Origin: Pseudomonas sp.
GTDB taxonomy: Bacteria > Pseudomonadota > Gammaproteobacteria > Pseudomonadales > Pseudomonadaceae
DNA length: 48,415 nucleotides
Direction of reading: 5' to 3'
Assembly (NCBI GenBank): GCA_030603065.1
Contig: JAUVYN010000016.1
Span: forward strand, 1 to 48,415
The notes beneath the pieces are model-generated. The model saw only the letters and a program-made list of their open reading frames with translations. It did no database searches and was not told where the DNA came from. A program made the translations under genes and the position numbers. Of this stretch, positions 9,563 to 21,902 are shown in pieces; positions within the stretch are counted from its first letter, which is position 1, and each line of letters begins with the position of its first letter.

Positions 9563-10714
9563 ATGAAGGAGCTTGTGCGCAACTACGCTTGGCCCGTAGC
9601 GTGCGGTCTTCTCGTTGCCCTGCTGATCATACAGCGTTATCCGCACTGGATCGGCCTGCCGACTGGCGGCAACGTAGCCATACAGATGGCACCGGAGGTA
9701 GTACCGGCCGCCGGACCAGCGTCGTACAGCGATGCCGTGCAGCGCGCTGCGCCAGCGGTCGCCAACATATTCACCAGCAAGGAAGTCACCACCCCCGAGG
9801 GAGCAGCTGCAGGCGCCTCGCGCAATCCCACATTGCGGGACTACTCCGACAGCCTGCCCGCTCCGGCACGACGCCAGTCCAGCCTGGGTTCGGCGGTGAT
9901 CCTCAGCAGCGATGGTTACCTTCTGACCAACAATCATGTAATCGCAGGCGCGGACGAGATTCTGGTCGCCCTGCAGGATGGTCGGGAAGCGCTTGCTCAG
10001 TTGATCGGTACCGATCCGGAAACCGATCTGGCGGTTCTGAAGATCGATCTGCCCAACCTGCCGGCCATTACCATAAGCGCCAGCGATACCCGGCCACACC
10101 GCACCGGTGATGTGGTCATGGCCATCGGTAACCCGTTCGGTCTTGGTCAGACGGTGACCATGGGCATCATCAGTGCCACCGGGCGCAACCAGCTCGGACT
10201 CAATACCTACGAGGACTTCATCCAGACCGATGCCGCGATCAACCAGGGCAACTCCGGCGGCGCACTGATCGATGCCCACGGCAATCTGATCGGGATCAAC
10301 ACCGCCATATTCTCCCAATCCGGTGGTTCGCAAGGCATCGGCTTTGCCATTCCCGCACGTCTGGCGGCAGAGGTAATGAAGGCGATCATCACCAATGGCC
10401 GGGTCATTCGGGGCTGGCTGGGCGTGGAAGTACAACCACTGACCGCAGAGGTGGCCGAGTCCTTCCGCCTGGCGCCCAATGAAGGTATCGTCATTACCGG
10501 TCTCTACCGCGATGGCCCCGCCTGGCAGGCCGGACTTCAACCCGGTGACGTGATTCTCGCGATCGATGACGAACCGGTGAGCAGCGGGCGTAACGCGATG
10601 AACCAGGTAGCGCGCGCCCAGCCGGGCCAGTCCGTGAAGATGAAGGTGATGCGTGGCGGCAAGCCTATGACCTTCGAGGCGGAAGTCGGAGTACGCCCCA
10701 ACTTCCGCCCCTGA
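9563..10714 (+). CDS. algW: DegS-type periplasmic serine protease AlgW
   Basis: Inner-membrane-anchored trypsin-like protease that senses outer-membrane stress. In P. aeruginosa it cleaves the anti-sigma factor MucA, releasing AlgU. The 383 residues have one N-terminal transmembrane segment (about 9-24). A protease domain follows with triad His125 (LTNNHV), Asp155 (TDLAVL) and Ser231 (QGNSGGAL). One PDZ domain lies at about 265-375. The single PDZ and membrane anchor favour DegS/AlgW over DegP/MucD. A TATAAT lies at 9513-9518 without a clear -35. The gene is convergent with hisC, with 10 bases between their ends. Confidence 0.93.
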   Translation: MKELVRNYAWPVACGLLVALLIIQRYPHWIGLPTGGNVAIQMAPEVVPAAGPASYSDAVQRAAPAVANIFTSKEVTTPEGAAAGASRNPTLRDYSDSLPAPARRQSSLGSAVILSSDGYLLTNNHVIAGADEILVALQDGREALAQLIGTDPETDLAVLKIDLPNLPAITISASDTRPHRTGDVVMAIGNPFGLGQTVTMGIISATGRNQLGLNTYEDFIQTDAAINQGNSGGALIDAHGNLIGINTAIFSQSGGSQGIGFAIPARLAAEVMKAIITNGRVIRGWLGVEVQPLTAEVAESFRLAPNEGIVITGLYRDGPAWQAGLQPGDVILAIDDEPVSSGRNAMNQVARAQPGQSVKMKVMRGGKPMTFEAEVGVRPNFRP

Positions 10715-10724
10715 GCGAATGCCC

Positions 10725-11783
10725 TTAGCGAACCAGTTGCTTCAGCGCCTGTAGCAGGGCCTGGTTCTGCGTCTCGGTGCCGATGGTGATCCGCAGGAAC
10801 TGATCGATGCGCGGCAGTTTGAAATGTCGCACAATGATCCGTTGCTCACGCAACCCCAGAGCAAGGGCCGCCGCGTCCTGCTGAGGATGGCGTACGAAGA
10901 TGAAGTTCGCCGCTGATGGCAGCACCTCGAAGCCCAGCTCTGCCAGCCCGCTTGCCAGCGCTTCACGACTGTCGATCACCGCCCGGCAGGTCTGACGGAA
11001 ATAGGCATCGTCCTGAAAGGCTGCCAGCGCACCGGCCAGCGCCAGCCGGTCCAGCGGATAGGAATTGAAGCTGTTCTTGATCCTCTCCAGCGCCTCGATC
11101 AGATCCGCATGCCCTACCGCCAGCCCGACGCGCAGGCCAGCCAGCGAGCGCGACTTGGAAAGAGTCTGGGTGACGAGCAGGTTAGGATACCGATTAACCA
11201 GCGTGATCGCGGTCTGCCCACCAAAGTCGACGTAAGCTTCGTCCACCACTACGACCGAATCCGGGTTGGCGGCCAGAATCCGCTCGACCGCCTCCAGCCC
11301 CAGCAATATGCCCGTCGGCGCGTTCGGGTTGGGAAAGATGATGCCGCCGTTGGGCTGCGAGTAGTCTTCTGCGCGGATGCTGAAGTCTTCGGCCAGTGGC
11401 ACGGTTTGCGCCTCGATGCCGTACAAGCCGCAGTAGACCGGATAAAAGCTGTAGCTGATATCCGGAAAGAGCACCGCCTTGCCATGTTGAAACAGTCCAT
11501 GGAAAACATGTGCCAGCACCTCGTCCGAACCGTTGCCCACGAATACCTGGGCCGACGTCACGCCGTAATAGGCGGCGATTTCCGCCTTGAGATCGTCGGC
11601 ATTGGGCGCCGGATAAAGCCGCAGGCTGTCATCGAGCTGCCCGCGGATCGCCTCGATCACCTTCGGCGATGGGCCATAGGGGTTCTCGTTGGTGTTCAGC
11701 TTGACCAGATTGTCCAGCTTGGGTTGCTCCCCCGGAACATAGGGCACCAGGGTCTTGACGAAAGGACTCCAGAATCGACTCAT
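10725..11783 (-). CDS. hisC: Histidinol-phosphate aminotransferase
   Basis: PLP-dependent class I/II aminotransferase converting imidazole-acetol phosphate to histidinol phosphate in histidine synthesis. The 352-residue protein has N-terminal [13 protein letters not shown], the substrate region NPNAPTG, DEAYVDF and the PLP-binding Lys210 in [14 protein letters not shown]. Length is normal. It is the last gene of the mla-murA-his run, 12 bases after hisD. The other his genes (hisBHAF, hisIE, hisZ) are not in the window. Confidence 0.95.
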   Translation of the reverse strand: MSRFWSPFVKTLVPYVPGEQPKLDNLVKLNTNENPYGPSPKVIEAIRGQLDDSLRLYPAPNADDLKAEIAAYYGVTSAQVFVGNGSDEVLAHVFHGLFQHGKAVLFPDISYSFYPVYCGLYGIEAQTVPLAEDFSIRAEDYSQPNGGIIFPNPNAPTGILLGLEAVERILAANPDSVVVVDEAYVDFGGQTAITLVNRYPNLLVTQTLSKSRSLAGLRVGLAVGHADLIEALERIKNSFNSYPLDRLALAGALAAFQDDAYFRQTCRAVIDSREALASGLAELGFEVLPSAANFIFVRHPQQDAAALALGLREQRIIVRHFKLPRIDQFLRITIGTETQNQALLQALKQLVR

Positions 11784-11795
11784 GACTGTGCGCCT

Positions 11796-13106
11796 TCAGC
11801 TCTTGATCCGGTATTCAGCACTGCGCGCGTGAGCCGTCAGGCTCTCTCCACGCGCCAGCACCGAGGCGGTCTTGCCCAGCTCCGACGCGCCGTCCGGCGA
11901 GCAGAAGATCAACGAAGAGCGCTTCTGGAAATCGTACACACCCAGCGGTGAGGAGAACCGCGCCGTGCCAGAGGTAGGCAGCACGTGATTGGGGCCGGCA
12001 CAATAGTCACCAAGCGCCTCGGGCGTGAACCGGCCCATGAAGATGGCACCGGCGTGGCGGATCTGCGGGAGCAGAGATTCCGGGTCGGCGACCGACAGTT
12101 CGAGGTGCTCAGGCGCGATGCGGTTGGAGACCTCGCAGGCCTGCTCGAGACTATCGACCTTGATCAGCGCGCCGCGGGTTTCCAGCGAGATCCGCACCAT
12201 GTCCGCACGCTCGAGGTCACCGATAAGCCGATCCAGACTGGCCTGCACTGCATCCAGGAAAGCCGCGTCCGGCGAAAGCAGAATCGACTGGGCGTCCTCG
12301 TCGTGTTCGGCCTGGGAGAACAGGTCCATGGCGATCCAGTCCGGATCGGTCTGGCCGTCACAGATCACCAGGATCTCGGACGGTCCGGCGATCATGTCGA
12401 TGCCGACCTGGCCGAATACAGCACGCTTGGCGGTGGCTACGTAGATATTGCCCGGGCCGACGATCTTGTCGACCTGCGGCACGCTGTCGGTACCATAGGC
12501 CAGCGCGGCCACGGCCTGCGCGCCACCAATGGTGAACACCCGATCGACTCCGGCGAGACAGGCGGCGGCGAGCACCAGCTCGTTGATTTCGCCACGCGGG
12601 GTGGGCACCACCATGATGACTTCAGACACGCCGGCGACCTTGGCCGGAATGGCGTTCATCAGCACTGATGAGGGGTAGGACGCCTTGCCGCCGGGCACGT
12701 AGATACCAACACGGTCCAGCGCGGTGATCTGCTGGCCAAGCACGGTGCCGTCGGACTCGGTGTAGCGCCAGGATTCCTGACGCTGGTGTTCGTGATAACG
12801 GCGCACGCGCTCGGCTGCGGTTTCCAGCGCCACGCGCTGCTCGGGCGTGATGCGCTCCAGCGCCAGCTCCAGGCGCGACTGGTCCAGGGTGAGCTCGGCC
12901 ATGCTTCGGACATCCAGTCCATCGAAACGCCCCGTGTACTCGACAACCGCGGCGTCGCCACGCTGGCGTACCGCCGCAATGATTTCTTCAACCCGCTCGT
13001 TCACCGCCTTGTCGGATACGCCCTCCCACGCCAGCAGGGCGTCAAGATGATGGTTGAAATCGGCCTGATTGACATTCAGACGGGCGATTTTCAACGGCAT
13101 ATTCAT
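11796..13106 (-). CDS. hisD: Histidinol dehydrogenase
   Basis: Zinc enzyme catalysing the last two oxidations from L-histidinol to L-histidine with NAD. About 436 residues. The family stretches [52 protein letters not shown] and [20 protein letters not shown] are all present. I chose the ATG at 13106 ([10 protein letters not shown]) because GAGGA lies 7 bases upstream; a GTG at 13127 would add seven residues without a ribosome-binding site. It lies 33 bases after hisG and 12 bases before hisC on the same strand. Confidence 0.95.
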   Translation of the reverse strand: MNMPLKIARLNVNQADFNHHLDALLAWEGVSDKAVNERVEEIIAAVRQRGDAAVVEYTGRFDGLDVRSMAELTLDQSRLELALERITPEQRVALETAAERVRRYHEHQRQESWRYTESDGTVLGQQITALDRVGIYVPGGKASYPSSVLMNAIPAKVAGVSEVIMVVPTPRGEINELVLAAACLAGVDRVFTIGGAQAVAALAYGTDSVPQVDKIVGPGNIYVATAKRAVFGQVGIDMIAGPSEILVICDGQTDPDWIAMDLFSQAEHDEDAQSILLSPDAAFLDAVQASLDRLIGDLERADMVRISLETRGALIKVDSLEQACEVSNRIAPEHLELSVADPESLLPQIRHAGAIFMGRFTPEALGDYCAGPNHVLPTSGTARFSSPLGVYDFQKRSSLIFCSPDGASELGKTASVLARGESLTAHARSAEYRIKS

Positions 13107-13139
13107 GATGGCGTCCTCGGTGGGCACTAGGGAGTTTTT

Positions 13140-15309
<2,170 letters not shown>

Positions 15310-15324
15310 CAAACATCTCCTGAT

Positions 15325-15648
15325 TCAGGCTTCGGTCGGCGCTTCGACGGTGATCGAGGCAAGCCATTCATCGAGCTCGCATACCGAGGCGATACTCTTC
15401 AGTCCGCTCGGGATCCTGCTCACCCGGAGACTGCCGCCCCGCTCCTCGAGCTGACGTGCCGCAAGCAGGATCAGCGAAAGGCCGACACTATTGGAGCGCA
15501 GCACACCGCCAAAATCGAGCGTAACCTGACTGCCGGCAGTCGCCAGCGCGCGTTCGAGTTCGAGGCGCAGCGGCACAGCGCCGGCAAAGTTCAGGTCACC
15601 CTCCAACCTGACCAGACCCGGTCCGGCAGCCAGCGCGGACGCACTCAC
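15325..15648 (-). CDS. mlaB: STAS-domain lipid transport protein MlaB
   Basis: Cytosolic STAS-domain subunit of the MlaFEDB ABC transporter, which moves phospholipids between the membranes to keep outer-membrane asymmetry; MlaB stabilises the ATPase MlaF. It has 107 residues and starts at GTG 15648 (MSASALAAGPG). The STAS core is seen in VTLDFGGVLRSNSVGLSLILLA, where the conserved phospho-acceptor-type Ser region lies. The start overlaps the mlaC stop as GTGA. The sequence is divergent, as is usual for MlaB, but the position supports the call. Confidence 0.88.
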   Translation of the reverse strand: MSASALAAGPGLVRLEGDLNFAGAVPLRLELERALATAGSQVTLDFGGVLRSNSVGLSLILLAARQLEERGGSLRVSRIPSGLKSIASVCELDEWLASITVEAPTEA

Positions 15649-16286
15649 TGATTTGCCCCGACTACGTCACGGGATTCGGCAACCACACCGCCCCAGTTGT
15701 CGATCACGCGATCCAGGTTGTTGCGATTGCTCTGCATCGCCTGGGCGAACTGGTCACGGAACAGCAGACCGATATTGATGCCTTCGACGATGACATTGCG
15801 TACCTTCCACTGGCCATCCAGATTGACCATGGTGTAGGTAACCGGATAAACGTTGCCGTTGTTGGCTCGAATCTCCATGTTGACGCTCGCGCGATCAGGC
15901 GACTGCTCACCACGCCCGGACGGCGGCAGCACTCGAATATCGCCACTGTCGAACTCCAGCAGGGCATTGCCGTAGAACTGCACCATGCTGCGCTTGAACG
16001 TCTCGATGAAACGCTCCATCTGCTCAGGCGACGCGCTACGGCTGTAGCGAACGGTCATGACGCTCCGGGCGATACCTTCGAAGTCCACCACCGGATCCAG
16101 TACTTCGTTCAACCCCTGGAGAAACGCCTCGGTATCCTGCCGATAGGTCTCCCGGTTGGCGTCGAGCACTTCCATCACTCGAGTGGAGGTTTCCTCCACC
16201 ACCTGCTGGGGGGTGCGGGCAACAGCCTGGGCCATTACCGGCAGCGCAAGGCTCAGAACCAGCGCGAATGTCATCAGTTTACGCAT
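15645..16286 (-). CDS. mlaC: Periplasmic phospholipid-binding protein MlaC
   Basis: Soluble periplasmic shuttle that carries phospholipid between the outer-membrane MlaA complex and inner-membrane MlaFEDB. The 213 residues begin with a clear Sec signal peptide, cut near AQAVA. A Tol-tolerance/MlaC domain (PF05494 type) follows, with YRQDTEAFLQGLNEVLDPVVDFEGIA and MVNLDGQWKVRNVIVEGINIG. An SD-like GGAG precedes the ATG. It lies 14 bases after mlaD. mlaA is not in the window. Confidence 0.94.
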   Translation of the reverse strand: MRKLMTFALVLSLALPVMAQAVARTPQQVVEETSTRVMEVLDANRETYRQDTEAFLQGLNEVLDPVVDFEGIARSVMTVRYSRSASPEQMERFIETFKRSMVQFYGNALLEFDSGDIRVLPPSGRGEQSPDRASVNMEIRANNGNVYPVTYTMVNLDGQWKVRNVIVEGINIGLLFRDQFAQAMQSNRNNLDRVIDNWGGVVAESRDVVGANQ

Positions 16287-16300
16287 AGCGAATCTCCAGA

Positions 16301-16765
16301 TTAATCGTCGCCGGTATTTACGGTATTGAGCAGGAAGCGGCCAATGAGCTCTTCCAGTACCAGCGCGGATTGGGTGTCATGTATTTCGTCGCCGTCCGCG
16401 AGCATCAACTCGTCACCGCCGACCGATATGCCGATGTATTTTTCACCCAGCAGACCGGCAGTTACGATCGACGCGGTGCTGTCGACAGGCAGCGTGTCCA
16501 CATCGGCGTTGATTGCCATCTCGACGAGTCCGGTGTAGCGATTCTTATCGAATTTGATGTCGGTAACCTGGCCAATGGTCACACCCGCCATGGTCACCCG
16601 TGCCCGCTTGCTCAGGCCCGCGACGTTGTCGAAGTGGGCATATACCTTGTAGGAGTCGCCAGTGTTCATCGTCAGCCCGCTGACGCGCAGCGCCAGAACT
16701 GCCAATGCAAGCAGCCCGGCGATGATGAACACGCCGACAGTCAGTTCCAGAGTACGCATACGCAT
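16301..16765 (-). CDS. mlaD: MCE-domain lipid transport protein MlaD
   Basis: Inner-membrane-anchored MCE protein that forms a hexameric lipid channel on MlaFE. From ATG 16765 it is 154 residues (MRMRTLELTVGVF): one N-terminal transmembrane helix, then one MCE domain with AHFDNVAGLSKRARVTMAGVTIGQVTDI and GLLGEKYIGISVGG. AAGGA lies 7 bases upstream of this ATG, so I prefer it over the TTG at 16780. It lies 17 bases after mlaE. Confidence 0.94.
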   Translation of the reverse strand: MRMRTLELTVGVFIIAGLLALAVLALRVSGLTMNTGDSYKVYAHFDNVAGLSKRARVTMAGVTIGQVTDIKFDKNRYTGLVEMAINADVDTLPVDSTASIVTAGLLGEKYIGISVGGDELMLADGDEIHDTQSALVLEELIGRFLLNTVNTGDD

Positions 16766-16782
16766 CGTGCTTTCCTTCAATA

Positions 16783-17565
16783 TCAGAACATCAGGGCGGT
16801 AAGGATGAAGTCCAGGCCGAGGACAGCCAGGGACGCATAGACGACAGTGCGGGTGGTAGCCCGACTGATGCCTTCGGAAGTCGGTTCGCAGTCATAGCCC
16901 TGGAACACCGCAATCCAGGTAACGACGAAGGCGAAGGCCACAGCCTTGATGAGACCGTTCAGGACGTCGTTGCCAAACTCTACGGCGCTCTGCATGTTGC
17001 CCCAGTAGGAGCCTGAGTAGACGCCCAGCCAGTCGACAGCGACCATGGCGCCACCCCAGATGCCGACCACACAGAAAATCATCGCCAGCAGCGGCATGCA
17101 GATGAACCCGGCCCAGAAGCGGGGCGCAATGACGTATTTCAACGGATCGACGCCAATCATTTCCAGGCTCGACAACTGCTCGGTTGCCTTCATAAGGCCG
17201 ATTTCTGCGGTCAGGGCCGAGCCGGCACGGCCGGCGAACAGCAGTGCGGTCACTACCGGTCCCAGCTCGCGCAGCAGCGTCAGGGCCACCATCTGCCCCA
17301 CCGCGGTTTCGGAACCGTAGCCGATGAGAATGTTGTATCCCTGCAGCGCCAGCACCATCCCGATGAACAATCCCGATACGACGATGATCGCCAGCGACAG
17401 GACACCAAGCGAAAACAGCTGTTTGACCAGCAGCTCGAAGGCGTTGCCAAAGCTGGAGCGACCCGCCAGCGCCTGGAAAAGGAATACACCTGAACGACCC
17501 AGCGAACCGATGAAGTCGATTCCCAGGCGGCCCAACCGTGCGACCCGATCAGTCAATGCGGTCAT
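16783..17565 (-). CDS. mlaE: ABC transporter permease MlaE
   Basis: Integral-membrane permease of the MlaFEDB phospholipid transporter. The 260 residues are strongly hydrophobic with about five or six membrane segments. They include the MlaE-family stretch [34 protein letters not shown], whose EIG motif is the coupling region, and [17 protein letters not shown] near the C terminus. The start codon shares one base with the mlaF stop (TGATG), indicating coupled translation. Confidence 0.95.
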   Translation of the reverse strand: MTALTDRVARLGRLGIDFIGSLGRSGVFLFQALAGRSSFGNAFELLVKQLFSLGVLSLAIIVVSGLFIGMVLALQGYNILIGYGSETAVGQMVALTLLRELGPVVTALLFAGRAGSALTAEIGLMKATEQLSSLEMIGVDPLKYVIAPRFWAGFICMPLLAMIFCVVGIWGGAMVAVDWLGVYSGSYWGNMQSAVEFGNDVLNGLIKAVAFAFVVTWIAVFQGYDCEPTSEGISRATTRTVVYASLAVLGLDFILTALMF

Positions 17566-18380
17566 CAGTCGCGGCCTCCGCGCAGCAGGTCATCGACATA
17601 GTCCCTGGCCTTGAAGTGAAAGGGTACCGGACCATCCGGTTCGCCCTGCATGAACTGGCGAATACGCGGGTTGTCCGACTGCATCAGGTCTTCCGTATGA
17701 CCATGCCCAAGCACCTGGCCATCGCCCACTACATATAAATAGTCGGCGATACTGGCCGTCTCGGTCAGGTCGTGCGAGACCACGATACTGGTCAGCCCCA
17801 GCGCGTCATTGAGTAACCGGATCAGGCGCACGAGCACCCCCATCGAAATCGGGTCCTGACCGACGAAGGGTTCGTCATACATCATCAGTTCAGGGTCCAG
17901 CGCTATCGCTCGCGCCAATGCGACCCGGCGTTTCATGCCTCCGGAAAGCTCGTCGGGCATGAGCTGATGGGCGCCACGCAACCCCACCGCCTGCAGTTTC
18001 AACAGGACGATGTCACGAACCATGTCTTCGGGCAGCTGGGTGTGTACCCGCAATGGGAAGGCGACGTTCTCGAACACGTTCATGTCGGTAAACAGGGCGC
18101 CCGACTGGAACAGCATGCCCATGTGCTGGCGGGCCTCGAACAGATCTTCGCGCCCCAGCTGGGGTATGTTCTGACCGTTGACCAGAATCGCCCCGCTGTC
18201 GGGACGCAGCTGCGCGCCGATAAGCCGGAGGAGCGTGGTCTTGCCGCAACCGGACGGCCCCATGATCCCCGTCACCTTGCCACGCGGGATGCGGATATCG
18301 ACGTTATCGAAGATCACACGGTCGCCTCGCGTAAAGGTAACCTGCTGGAAATCGACGATATAATCCGGGGAAACGCTCAT
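17565..18380 (-). CDS. mlaF: ABC transporter ATP-binding protein MlaF
   Basis: ATPase of the Mla phospholipid transporter. The 271 residues contain Walker [10 protein letters not shown], the signature [14 protein letters not shown], Walker B MMYDEP with the following FVGQDP, and the switch His in SHDLTE. The C-terminal extension past the ATPase core is typical of MlaF, which uses it for dimer handshake and MlaB contact. It is the first gene of the ten-gene minus-strand unit and is divergent from kdsD. Confidence 0.95.
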   Translation of the reverse strand: MSVSPDYIVDFQQVTFTRGDRVIFDNVDIRIPRGKVTGIMGPSGCGKTTLLRLIGAQLRPDSGAILVNGQNIPQLGREDLFEARQHMGMLFQSGALFTDMNVFENVAFPLRVHTQLPEDMVRDIVLLKLQAVGLRGAHQLMPDELSGGMKRRVALARAIALDPELMMYDEPFVGQDPISMGVLVRLIRLLNDALGLTSIVVSHDLTETASIADYLYVVGDGQVLGHGHTEDLMQSDNPRIRQFMQGEPDGPVPFHFKARDYVDDLLRGGRD

Positions 18381-18436
18381 AAATAAGCTGGACCTGAACA
18401 GTGTTACCGGCGCATGACGGCCAAATTGGACGCGCT

Positions 18437-18465
18437 AATATACCAGCTACCCCTGCCAGCCCCAA
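18437..18465 (-). promoter_or_regulatory. Sigma-70-type promoter of the mla-murA-his operon
   Basis: On the minus strand TTGGGG (18460-18465) and TATATT (18437-18442) are separated by 17 bases. The predicted start is about 50 bases upstream of mlaF. The -10 is one base from consensus and the -35 is weaker. No other good promoter is seen upstream of mlaF. Confidence 0.5.
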
Positions 18466-18498
18466 GCTGTGCAATATCCTCTTACCGAAACTGCTCCC

Positions 18499-18511
18499 CG
18501 GGCGAAGCCCG
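18499..18511. repeat. Small REP-like hairpin in the mlaF-kdsD intergenic region
   Basis: CGGGC-GAA-GCCCG forms a 5-bp stem with a GAA loop. Its core GGGCGAAGCC recurs in the bioB-bioF hairpin near 35804-35813. Two sites are too few to define a repeat family; chance similarity is possible. Confidence 0.2.
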
Positions 18512-18529
18512 CCATGACCGGCGAGCAGG

Positions 18530-18557
18530 TGAGTTACTCGCCACAAGACGCTATACT
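18530..18557 (+). promoter_or_regulatory. Possible promoter of kdsD
   Basis: TATACT (18552-18557) is a good -10 with a start predicted about 26 bases before the kdsD ATG. TGAGTT (18530-18535), 16 bases upstream, is a poor -35. It would drive the kdsD-lptB run away from the mla promoter. Confidence 0.45.
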
Positions 18558-18589
18558 CGCAGCCTCAATCGTAACCAACCTGGCGGACC

Positions 18590-19561
18590 ATGCCCGACTT
18601 CGACTACATCGCCTCGGCGCGCCGCTCCATCAGCATGGAGCGCGACGCGGTAGACAGCCTTCTGACTCGGCTCGACGATCACTTCGTGACAGCCTGCCAG
18701 ACGCTTCTGGCCTGCTCGGCTCGCATCGTCGTGACCGGCATGGGCAAATCCGGGCACATTGGCAAGAAGATTGCGGCGACGCTGGCAAGCACCGGTTCGC
18801 CTGCATTTTTCGTGCATCCGGGCGAAGCCAGCCATGGAGACATGGGCATGATCACCGGCAAGGATGTGGTCATCGCGCTTTCCAACTCGGGGAACACCGC
18901 AGAGCTGGTCACCCTTTTGCCGCTCCTCAAGCGTTTGGCGGTTCCGCTTATAAGTATCACCGGCAACCCGTCATCGACGCTGGCCCGCGCTGCAGTCGCC
19001 AATCTGCACACCGGAGTCGAGATGGAAGCCTGCCCCCTCAACCTGGCTCCAACCTCGAGCACGACCACCGCACTGGTGATGGGAGATGCTCTGGCAATCG
19101 CCCTGCTCGAAGCCCGCGGCTTCAGCGCCGAAGACTTTGCCTTCTCGCATCCAGGCGGCACGTTGGGTCGACGCCTTCTGCTACTGGTTGACGACATCAT
19201 GCACGTCGGTGAACGCATGCCGATGGTGAATCCCGACACCAGTCTACGCGATGCCCTGCTGGAAATGACCCGAAAGGGCCTCGGTTTGACCGGCATTGCC
19301 AATCCCGACGGCACCCTCGCCGGAATCTTCACCGATGGGGATCTGCGCCGAGCCCTGGACCACGGAGTCGACATCCACCAGAGCCCGATCTCCGCAGTCA
19401 TGACACCGCGCTGCAAGACAGTGCAACAGGGCGTGCTCGCTGCAGAAGCACTGAAAGTGATGGAAGACGCCAAGATCAGCGGATTGTTTGTCATCGATGA
19501 ACAAGGTCGGCCAGTCGGCGCTCTGAACATGCATGACCTGTTGCGGGCGGGGGTGGTATGA
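18590..19561 (+). CDS. kdsD: D-arabinose-5-phosphate isomerase
   Basis: Interconverts ribulose-5-phosphate and arabinose-5-phosphate, the first step toward Kdo for LPS. The 323 residues comprise an N-terminal SIS sugar-isomerase domain (about 30-180; GMGKSGHIGKKIAATLAS, SNSGNTAELV). Two CBS domains follow, VDDIMHVGERMP onward and VMTPRCKTVQQG onward. Length matches E. coli KdsD (328). GGCGGA lies just before the ATG. The stop overlaps the kdsC start as ATGA. Confidence 0.95.
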   Translation: MPDFDYIASARRSISMERDAVDSLLTRLDDHFVTACQTLLACSARIVVTGMGKSGHIGKKIAATLASTGSPAFFVHPGEASHGDMGMITGKDVVIALSNSGNTAELVTLLPLLKRLAVPLISITGNPSSTLARAAVANLHTGVEMEACPLNLAPTSSTTTALVMGDALAIALLEARGFSAEDFAFSHPGGTLGRRLLLLVDDIMHVGERMPMVNPDTSLRDALLEMTRKGLGLTGIANPDGTLAGIFTDGDLRRALDHGVDIHQSPISAVMTPRCKTVQQGVLAAEALKVMEDAKISGLFVIDEQGRPVGALNMHDLLRAGVV

Positions 19562-20091
19562 GCGAACGACTGATTACGCTGAATGAGCGAGCCGCCATGA
19601 TTCGACTGGCGGTCTTCGATGTCGACGGCGTGCTCACCGACGGGCGTCTGTATTTCATGCCGGATGGCACCGAATTCAAGTCATTCAATACGCTGGACGG
19701 CCACGGCATCAAGATGCTCATTGCAAGTGGCGTGCAAGTAGCCATCATCAGCGGACGCAATTCGCCGCTGGTCGAGCGTCGGGCCGCGAACCTTGGCATC
19801 AAGCACCTGATCCAGGGTCGCGAAGACAAGCTCACAGCGCTGGATGAACTGCGTCAGCGCCTGCCTGTTCCCATGGAGTGCATCGCCTTTCTGGGCGACG
19901 ACCTCCCTGATTTGCCGGTCATGCGGCGGGTAGGTTTGGGCATGGCAGTCGCAACCGCCGACTCCTTCGTTCGCGAGCACGCTCATGGAGTCACGCTGGC
20001 AGCCGGCGGCCTGGGCGCTGCCCGGGAATTCTGTGAGCTGATCATGCGCGCTCAGGGAACGCTCGCTCAGGCAAGGGCGCCCTATCTGTGA
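19558..20091 (+). CDS. kdsC: 3-deoxy-D-manno-octulosonate 8-phosphate phosphatase
   Basis: HAD-family phosphatase that releases free Kdo from Kdo-8-phosphate for lipid A-core synthesis. The 177 residues have HAD motif I FDVDGVLTDG (nucleophile and acid Asp), motif II IISGRNS, the conserved Lys region and motif IV GDDLPDLPV. There is no cap domain, which fits the tetrameric C0-type KdsC. It overlaps kdsD by 4 bases and lptC by 4 bases (GTGA). Confidence 0.95.
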   Translation: MSERLITLNERAAMIRLAVFDVDGVLTDGRLYFMPDGTEFKSFNTLDGHGIKMLIASGVQVAIISGRNSPLVERRAANLGIKHLIQGREDKLTALDELRQRLPVPMECIAFLGDDLPDLPVMRRVGLGMAVATADSFVREHAHGVTLAAGGLGAAREFCELIMRAQGTLAQARAPYL

Positions 20092-20669
20092 AGCTTGAAC
20101 CACCACGTTATCTGGTCAAGGGCGGCCTGGTCCTGCTGTCCATCGCGATCGCGCTGGCGGTGGGTTACTGGAACATTCGCCCGACGACCTTCGTTCCACC
20201 GGTGCAACTGGAAGATCCGTTACAGCCGGACTTCTTCATGATCAACGGCCGAATCACCATGCTCGGGCCGGACGGCACCCCTACCTATCACCTGGTCAGT
20301 GAGCGGGCCACTCATCTTGTGGGCGATGACAGCACCCGTCTGGAGCAGCCAAACCTTACCTACTTCCGTGAAGGCGACGTCGAGCCCTGGACGGTCACGG
20401 CCGTTTACGGCCGCGTCACCGAGGGCGGCGACCAGGTGCTGCTTCAGGAGGACGTGGTACTGCAGCAACGCCTGCCCGGCCAGCTTCCGCGGCGCCTTAC
20501 CACCTCGGCCCTGACGGTCTTCCCACCGAAGGATTATGCCGAGACGGATCAACACGTTAGAATCGAAGCTGCACGCCACGTGACCACCGCCACCGGCATG
20601 CAAGTCTATTTCAATGACGGCCGTCTGATACTGCTGTCCAATGTACGAGGTCAACATGAGGCGCGTTAA
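20088..20669 (+). CDS. lptC: LPS export ABC transporter periplasmic protein LptC
   Basis: Bitopic inner-membrane protein that receives LPS from LptB2FG and passes it to LptA. The 193 residues start at GTG 20088 (MKLEPPRYLVKGG). There is one N-terminal transmembrane helix (about 11-27), then a periplasmic beta-jellyroll with FFMINGRITMLGPDGTPTYHL. The start overlaps the kdsC stop (GTGA), and its last 14 bases overlap lptA in another frame. Confidence 0.92.
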   Translation: MKLEPPRYLVKGGLVLLSIAIALAVGYWNIRPTTFVPPVQLEDPLQPDFFMINGRITMLGPDGTPTYHLVSERATHLVGDDSTRLEQPNLTYFREGDVEPWTVTAVYGRVTEGGDQVLLQEDVVLQQRLPGQLPRRLTTSALTVFPPKDYAETDQHVRIEAARHVTTATGMQVYFNDGRLILLSNVRGQHEAR

Positions 20670-21180
20670 ATTCCTCGCCATGGCCGCCCTGGTCTGCGCT
20701 AGTACAGGCCTCCAGGCGCTCCCGGAGGACAGCGAGCAGCCAATTCGCATCCAGGCCAATACAGCAACCCTGGACGACCGCCGCAACACCGCCGTGTATA
20801 CGGGTGACGTCATAATCACCCAAGGCTCGATGCGCCTTACTGGTAACCGCGTGACGCTCAATACCGACGCTGACGGTGCCGTAAGCAAGATCGTCAGTGT
20901 CGGCAATCCGGCGACTTTCGTGCAGACTCCCCGCCCCGGCCAGGGGCCTGTCAATGCCCGCGCCCAGACCATCGAGTACTTCGCTGCCGACGAGCGCGTG
21001 GTTCTGATTGAAAATGCTCACCTTGACCAGGACGGCAACACCTTCACCGGTCAGTACGTCCGTTACGATGTCGGCCAGCAGTTGGTGGAAGCAGGTCGGG
21101 CCACCGAAGCCGGCGGTGCTCCGCAGCGTATCGAGATGACCATCCAGCCCCGTCGACGCACCGAGTCCGCCGCACCATGA
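20656..21180 (+). CDS. lptA: LPS transport periplasmic protein LptA
   Basis: Periplasmic bridge protein that polymerises its beta-jellyroll to carry LPS to the outer membrane. From ATG 20656 ([14 protein letters not shown]) it has 174 residues with a Sec signal peptide cut near LQALP. The OstA/LptA fold follows, visible in [23 protein letters not shown] and [21 protein letters not shown] lies about 6 bases before this ATG. An upstream ATG at 20641 would add five residues before the signal peptide. It overlaps lptB as ATGA. Confidence 0.93.
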   Translation: MRRVKFLAMAALVCASTGLQALPEDSEQPIRIQANTATLDDRRNTAVYTGDVIITQGSMRLTGNRVTLNTDADGAVSKIVSVGNPATFVQTPRPGQGPVNARAQTIEYFAADERVVLIENAHLDQDGNTFTGQYVRYDVGQQLVEAGRATEAGGAPQRIEMTIQPRRRTESAAP

Positions 21181-21902
21181 CCCGTCTGGTAGCCAGCCAT
21201 CTTGCCAAAGCCTACAAGGCTCGACGTGTTGTTCGTGACGTGTCGGTCGCAATCGAGAGCGGTGAGGTTGTAGGCCTGCTCGGCCCCAACGGTGCCGGCA
21301 AGACCACCTGCTTCTACATGATCGTCGGTCTGGTAAAGGCCGACGAGGGCAGCATTCTCATCGACGACGTGGACGTGACCCGCCTGCCCATGCATGGTCG
21401 CGCCCGCCAGGGCATCGGCTATCTACCGCAGGAAGCATCGATCTTTCGCAAGCTGACGGTCGGCCAGAACATCATGGCGATCCTCGAGACCCGCAAGGAC
21501 CTCAACGCCAAGGGCCGCGAGGGCAAGCTGGAATCGCTGTTGCGCGAGTTTCATATTCACCACCTGAAGGACAGCAAGGGCATGAGCCTGTCCGGCGGCG
21601 AGCGCCGCCGCGCCGAGATCGCCCGTGCGCTGGCCACCGAGCCGAAATTCATTCTGCTCGACGAGCCCTTTGCCGGAGTCGACCCGATCTCGGTCAATGA
21701 CATCAAGCAGATCATTCAGCACCTGAAGGACAAGGGAATCGGCGTGCTCATCACCGACCACAACGTCCGCGAAACCCTGGACATCTGCGACAAGGCCTAC
21801 ATAGTCAACGACGGGCACATCATTGCCGAAGGCAATGCCGAAACGGTTCTTTCCAATCAGCTGGTGCGGGATGTCTATCTCGGCCACGCCTTCCGCCTGT
21901 AA
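21177..21902 (+). CDS. lptB: LPS export ABC transporter ATP-binding protein LptB
   Basis: Cytosolic ATPase of the LptB2FGC extractor. The 241 residues show Walker [10 protein letters not shown], the Q-loop [15 protein letters not shown], the signature [15 protein letters not shown], Walker [14 protein letters not shown] and the H-loop [12 protein letters not shown], all characteristic of LptB. lptFG are not adjacent, as is usual. The last gene of the kdsD-lptB overlapping series; rpoN follows after 87 bases. Confidence 0.97.
   Translation: MTRLVASHLAKAYKARRVVRDVSVAIESGEVVGLLGPNGAGKTTCFYMIVGLVKADEGSILIDDVDVTRLPMHGRARQGIGYLPQEASIFRKLTVGQNIMAILETRKDLNAKGREGKLESLLREFHIHHLKDSKGMSLSGGERRRAEIARALATEPKFILLDEPFAGVDPISVNDIKQIIQHLKDKGIGVLITDHNVRETLDICDKAYIVNDGHIIAEGNAETVLSNQLVRDVYLGHAFRL

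Noticed and set aside
9427-9582. N-terminal extension of the NIF3-like gene to 9582
   Set aside because: It would overlap the algW 5' end and adds 52 residues without family similarity; the ATG at 9426 has a good SD.
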